26,009 nt of DNA, from the NCBI GenBank assembly GCA_905372445.1, contig CAJPPF010000014.1:1-26009 (forward strand), read 5' to 3'. Shown here piece after piece: positions 22,430-26,009 of the stretch. Origin of the DNA: an uncultured Prevotella sp. Its GTDB lineage: Bacteria > Bacteroidota > Bacteroidia > Bacteroidales > Bacteroidaceae. Positions within the stretch are counted from its first letter, which is position 1. Every line of letters starts with the position of its first letter. Position numbers and translations under genes: made by a program. The notes beneath the pieces are model-generated. The model searched no databases, was not told the origin of the DNA, and saw nothing but the letters and a program-made list of their open reading frames with translations.

Positions 22430-25400
22430 TTAGAAGGTGAGTGTCACACCTGCTGTGAGAGTACGGAGGGCAGAGTAGTTACCTGTAGCCATACCGGTAC
22501 CACTTGAGTAACCACCAATACCGAATGAGAAGCGAGGGTCAAGACCCTTACGTGCGGTGAGTATGAAGAGGTTCTCGCCTGCAACATATACTCGCAGACC
22601 TTGAAAACCGTGCTTCACCATGAAGCGCTTTGGCACATTATAACCAATGGTAAGGTTGTTCAGAGAGAGGTAGTCGGAACTTGTCAGATATGTATCTACT
22701 GCTGACTGACCTACTGAATAATCTGTGTCAAGACGTGGGATTGTTGTGTTTGGATTCTCAGCTGTCCATGCTTTCAGCGCATCCTTGTGTATTGCGCTAC
22801 CTCGGTTGTCCTGTGTCCACATCAAAGCCTGGTATGCAGAATCATAAAATTTACCTCCGAGCTGGAACTGGAACTGTGCCGTAAGGTCGAAGTCATAGAC
22901 TTTCAGGCTTGTTCCGAAACCACCATAAACCTTCGGCAGTGTGGTGCCGCAGTCATATTTTGTAGCATCGGAGAATGTTGTTGTCTTGCCTTGCCCGGTC
23001 ACCTTGCCATTCTCGTCGACGATGTCATAGTAGAACATCTGGCGTCCGAGGTCTGATGCGGTGAGCTTGCCTTGAGATGCATCGACGTCAGCCTGCTGAC
23101 AGATACCTGCACTCTTGTAGAGGTAAGCCTGATATACAGAGCCGCCGACTCTGCGGATAAAGTATGAAGCCTTTATTCCTTTCTCACGAACATCAGGGTC
23201 GAGGTCAGTAATCTCATTGTGGTTACTTGTGAGGTTGATGTTTGCATCCCACTTGATGTTCTTTGTCTTCACGATCTGACCTTCGATTGTGAACTCAACA
23301 CCACGGTTCACGAGCGAACCGATGTTCACCGGATAGTAACCTGTCACGATGCCCGATGATAGTGGTGTCGGCTTGTTGTATAGCAGGTTGTAAGCCTTAC
23401 GGTTGTAGAACTCAAGGCTACCGTTAATTCGTCCCTTAAATAATCCGAAGTCAAAACCTACGTTGAAGTTCTTCGATGTTTCCCATGTAAGCTTTGGATT
23501 ACCTTTCTGATAGAGCACAATACTATACTCGTCTTTCTCGGCATTGTATGATGTTCTGTACTGATCGGCATAAGCGAAGTAGTTGTTTGTATTAGCGTTC
23601 GACAGGTCGTCGTTGCCTTGTTCACCGTACGACGCCTTCAGCTTCAGGTAGTCTATGGCATCTGCGTTGAACCATTCTTCCTTAGAAATCTGCCATGCAC
23701 CACCAACGGAGAAGAAGTTACCCCAGCGGTGTCCCGGCGCGAAGCGTGAAGAAGCATCACGACGATAAGAAACAGAACCGAAGTAGCGCTCCTTGTAGTC
23801 GTACTGAAAACGGGTGAAGAAACCTTCTGTCATGTAGTTGTCGGTATAAGAACTGAGCTGCTTTGAGTCACCGTTACCGTTGGCATTTCCGAGCTCGCCT
23901 ATCGTAGGGTCAAACAGGTGGTCGTTGTAACCGTTGAAATACTGATACTTGTAACGGTACTGCTCGTAACCGAGGAGTGCATCGAAATGGTGCGTGTCCA
24001 TGCCGTTGAAGTCGGTACGATATGTAGCAAGGTATTGGTTGTTCACACTGAGTTGGCGAATGGTTGTCAGCTCAGCCTGACCATCTTGTGCCGATGCAGA
24101 ACCGTATGTGCTGTAGAGGCGGTTTGTACGACTGTTGTCGGATGTCACGCCAATCTTTGCCGACAGATCAAGACCTTCCAACGGGGTGATTATAATGCCC
24201 CAATTACCGTTAAACATATCGCGGTAAGTCTTTGTTCTGTTGTACTCGTTGTCGCGGACAGCATTGCCGACTACTGAAGGACGAACCTGATTGGTCTGGT
24301 TTGAGTCATATATCGTACGTCCCTGTTCTTTCTTTATTGTACCGTCGGCATTACGTACGTACAGAGGGTAGATAGGTCCGATATTGTTTACTACATAGAA
24401 AAGGTTGCCTGATGATGCCCAGGTCTCCGTTGTATAAGACGGTCTGTCAGAGTCTGTGTGGGTGAAACCGAGGTTTGCAGTCACCTTTGCCCACTTTTTT
24501 GCCTGGAAATCAAAGTTTGTACGAGCGGTGTAACGCTTGTAACCTGATCTGTTTACGATACCTTTGTCATCAAGGAAACCTACAGAAGCGTAGTAGTTCA
24601 CGCGGTCGGTCTTGCCACTTGCGCTCGCCATATACTCCTGACGGAATGAGTTATGGAATGTCTCATTATACCAATCATCAGGTTTATAGTAGTATTTGCC
24701 GTCGGAATAGCCGAGCGTTGCGGCAGGGTTAATGCGGAAGTTCCTGCCAATGAGATACTGACCTGTAGGAACTGTGAACACTTTATATCCCAGACCGCCA
24801 TTCTTCTGGTCGAAGAGATTGTCGTTGGCAAACTTATAAGCAGCATCTGCATCCCTGCCTGCAAGTATCTGGGCATTATACATACGACGGAATTGCAACT
24901 CGTAGTACTGACCGGGGTCTTTCACCACGTCGTAGTTAGGTATTGCACGAGAGTTTGAGCCGAACTTTGCATCGAACCTGATATTCGCGTCGCTCGTCTT
25001 GCCTTTCTTTGTAGTGATGATGATTACACCATTAGCACCACGGGCACCGTAGATGGCACTTGCAGCAGCATCTTTAAGTACTGTCATTGACTCGATATCC
25101 TGCGGGTTGATGTTCGAGATACTACCCTCGTAAGGCATACCGTCAATAATATAAAGAGGTGCACTACTTGCAGACAGAGATCCTATACCACGAATACGGA
25201 TTGTAGTACCATTAGAGGTCGGGTCGCCATTGCTCTGCGTCAGTTGTACACCGGCTGTAGCACCGGCAAGGGCAGCAGTGGCATTGGAAGCAATGTGTCC
25301 TTCTATCTTGTCTGACTTCATCTCTGCGGCAGAACCGGTGAATGACGACTTCTTCTGCGTACCGTAAGCGACAACCATAATCTCCTCGAGCGCGTTGTTC

Positions 25401-25687
25401 TCGGTTTCGAGCACAATGCGAAGGTTCGTGCCTGCCTTCACGATCTGAGTCACAAGTCCGATGTAGGAAACCTCAAGTTGGGAATTTGCATTTGGCACTT
25501 TAACTGAAAAGTGCCCATCAATATCGGTAATCGTACCATCATTAGTGCCCAGAATTTTGATGGTAGCACCAATTACCGGCTCTCCATTTTCTGAAGAGAC
25601 AACAACACCGGAAGCGGTGATCTGCGCCAGCGACATTCCGACATATACGAAAAGGCTGACAATAATCATTAAGTGTCTTTTGTTCAT
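22430..25687 (-). CDS. SusC/RagA family TonB-linked outer-membrane transporter
   Basis: The start at 25687 (MNKRHLMIIVS) gives 1085 residues with a signal peptide ending near SLAQ, preceded by GAGAGAT; an ATG at 25699 is the alternative. In order: signal peptide, carboxypeptidase-regulatory-like domain (about 25-100, GEPVIGATIKILGTNDGTIT), a junction segment EEIMVVAYGTQKK, the plug domain with the family signature LYIIDGMPYEGSISNINPQD and SAIYGARGANGVIIITTKKG, and a long beta barrel ending in the aromatic residue of TAGVTLTF. TonB-dependent import of a bound glycan is the known role. It is the first gene of the operon, with a promoter at 25831-25861 and a leader near 140 bases. No sigma/anti-sigma or hybrid two-component regulator is in the window. 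Confidence 0.95.
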   Translation of the reverse strand: MNKRHLMIIVSLFVYVGMSLAQITASGVVVSSENGEPVIGATIKILGTNDGTITDIDGHFSVKVPNANSQLEVSYIGLVTQIVKAGTNLRIVLETENNALEEIMVVAYGTQKKSSFTGSAAEMKSDKIEGHIASNATAALAGATAGVQLTQSNGDPTSNGTTIRIRGIGSLSASSAPLYIIDGMPYEGSISNINPQDIESMTVLKDAAASAIYGARGANGVIIITTKKGKTSDANIRFDAKFGSNSRAIPNYDVVKDPGQYYELQFRRMYNAQILAGRDADAAYKFANDNLFDQKNGGLGYKVFTVPTGQYLIGRNFRINPAATLGYSDGKYYYKPDDWYNETFHNSFRQEYMASASGKTDRVNYYASVGFLDDKGIVNRSGYKRYTARTNFDFQAKKWAKVTANLGFTHTDSDRPSYTTETWASSGNLFYVVNNIGPIYPLYVRNADGTIKKEQGRTIYDSNQTNQVRPSVVGNAVRDNEYNRTKTYRDMFNGNWGIIITPLEGLDLSAKIGVTSDNSRTNRLYSTYGSASAQDGQAELTTIRQLSVNNQYLATYRTDFNGMDTHHFDALLGYEQYRYKYQYFNGYNDHLFDPTIGELGNANGNGDSKQLSSYTDNYMTEGFFTRFQYDYKERYFGSVSYRRDASSRFAPGHRWGNFFSVGGAWQISKEEWFNADAIDYLKLKASYGEQGNDDLSNANTNNYFAYADQYRTSYNAEKDEYSIVLYQKGNPKLTWETSKNFNVGFDFGLFKGRINGSLEFYNRKAYNLLYNKPTPLSSGIVTGYYPVNIGSLVNRGVEFTIEGQIVKTKNIKWDANINLTSNHNEITDLDPDVREKGIKASYFIRRVGGSVYQAYLYKSAGICQQADVDASQGKLTASDLGRQMFYYDIVDENGKVTGQGKTTTFSDATKYDCGTTLPKVYGGFGTSLKVYDFDLTAQFQFQLGGKFYDSAYQALMWTQDNRGSAIHKDALKAWTAENPNTTIPRLDTDYSVGQSAVDTYLTSSDYLSLNNLTIGYNVPKRFMVKHGFQGLRVYVAGENLFILTARKGLDPRFSFGIGGYSSGTGMATGNYSALRTLTAGVTLTF

Positions 25688-25830
25688 AATATCTCTCAAG
25701 TTAATTAATAATCATAGTGTAAACTTCTTTCCTATCAACTATATTACGGTATTAAACCATCACTTACATTTCACTCATTCTTCCCATCCATTTAAAAATA
25801 AATCATAACCCATACTCCCCCTGTTAGCGA

Positions 25831-25861
25831 CAAATTTATAGTAATTATTCAAAACAAACAA
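25831..25861 (-). promoter_or_regulatory. Promoter of the susC operon
   Basis: On the minus strand TTG at 25861-25859, a 20-base spacer and TAAATTTG at 25838-25831 match the consensus. Transcription would begin near 25825, leaving a leader of about 135-140 bases before the susC ATG. No attenuator hairpin stood out in the leader by eye. The rest of 25688-26009 is A/T-rich. Confidence 0.7.
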
Positions 25862-25962
25862 ACGAAATGTAAAATTTATACGTCCGTTTTGCATTTTTTA
25901 ACAGTATAACCTTTAAAAATAGTAAAGATATTGAGTTTATATTCATTTTGATAGCAATTAGG

Positions 25963-26009
25963 ATGAAAGAACTGAATTTTTGCGTAGAACCAAGCCAGCA
26001 CCTTATCAT
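25963..26009 (+). CDS. Possible start of a plus-strand gene running off the window
   Basis: An ATG at 25963 follows AATTAGG and opens a frame of 15 codons (MKELNFCVEPSQHLI) to the window edge without a stop. It is divergent from susC. Too little is visible to name a family. It could be a chance ORF; sequence to the right would settle it. Confidence 0.3.
   Translation, partial: MKELNFCVEPSQHLI

Overview
The window looks like chromosomal DNA from a Bacteroidales bacterium, most likely Prevotella or a close relative such as Segatella. Three things point there. Promoters fit the Bacteroidetes pattern of TTG, a 19-20 base spacer and TAnnTTTG. There is a SusC/SusD pair followed by a surface lipoprotein. 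The protein families are typical of the group (GH92, DUF4292, an EnvC-like M23 protein, succinyl-ornithine-type M20 deacetylase). The genus call is an inference from family resemblance.

Layout. 1-780: gene-poor stretch with a short dispersed repeat, a Bacteroidetes promoter, and a 55-codon ORF that looks like the fused two ends of a AAA/DUF4143-type ATPase. 781-3099 (-): GH92 glycosidase. 3206-3278 (+): tRNA-Pro(CGG) with its own promoter. 3350-5568 (-): a sodium-dependent transporter followed by a triple helix-hairpin-helix membrane-anchored protein. 5809-6222 (+): VanZ-like membrane protein, convergent with and overlapping a CYTH gene. 6170-9789 (-): probable operon of acyl-CoA synthetase, prfB without the usual frameshift, a 45-residue one-helix membrane protein, and the CYTH protein. 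9790-10607: repeat-rich intergenic region. 10608-16378 (-): probable operon of dut, a TPR lipoprotein, a DUF4292 lipoprotein, an EnvC-like protein with a degenerate LytM domain, and an M20 deacetylase. 16459-17796 (+): dGTPase, divergent from dut. 17797-18875: intergenic region with two full 108-bp inverted-repeat elements. 18876-25687 (-): SusC, SusD and a SusE/F-position lipoprotein, with a consensus promoter at 25831-25861 and a strong hairpin terminator at 18807-18846. A possible plus-strand gene begins at 25963 and leaves the window.

How it fits together. The susCD unit is a glycan-uptake system whose enzymes are not next to it here; the GH92 enzyme at the other end of the window is probably independent. 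dut and dgt both act on dNTP pools and share a divergent promoter region. The TPR, DUF4292 and EnvC-like genes are tightly packed, which suggests a shared envelope role. The least explained features are the two intergenic repeat families, the deletion-derived ATPase remnant with an intact promoter, and the small membrane protein coupled to the CYTH gene. No defence system, CRISPR array, prophage or complete insertion sequence was seen.
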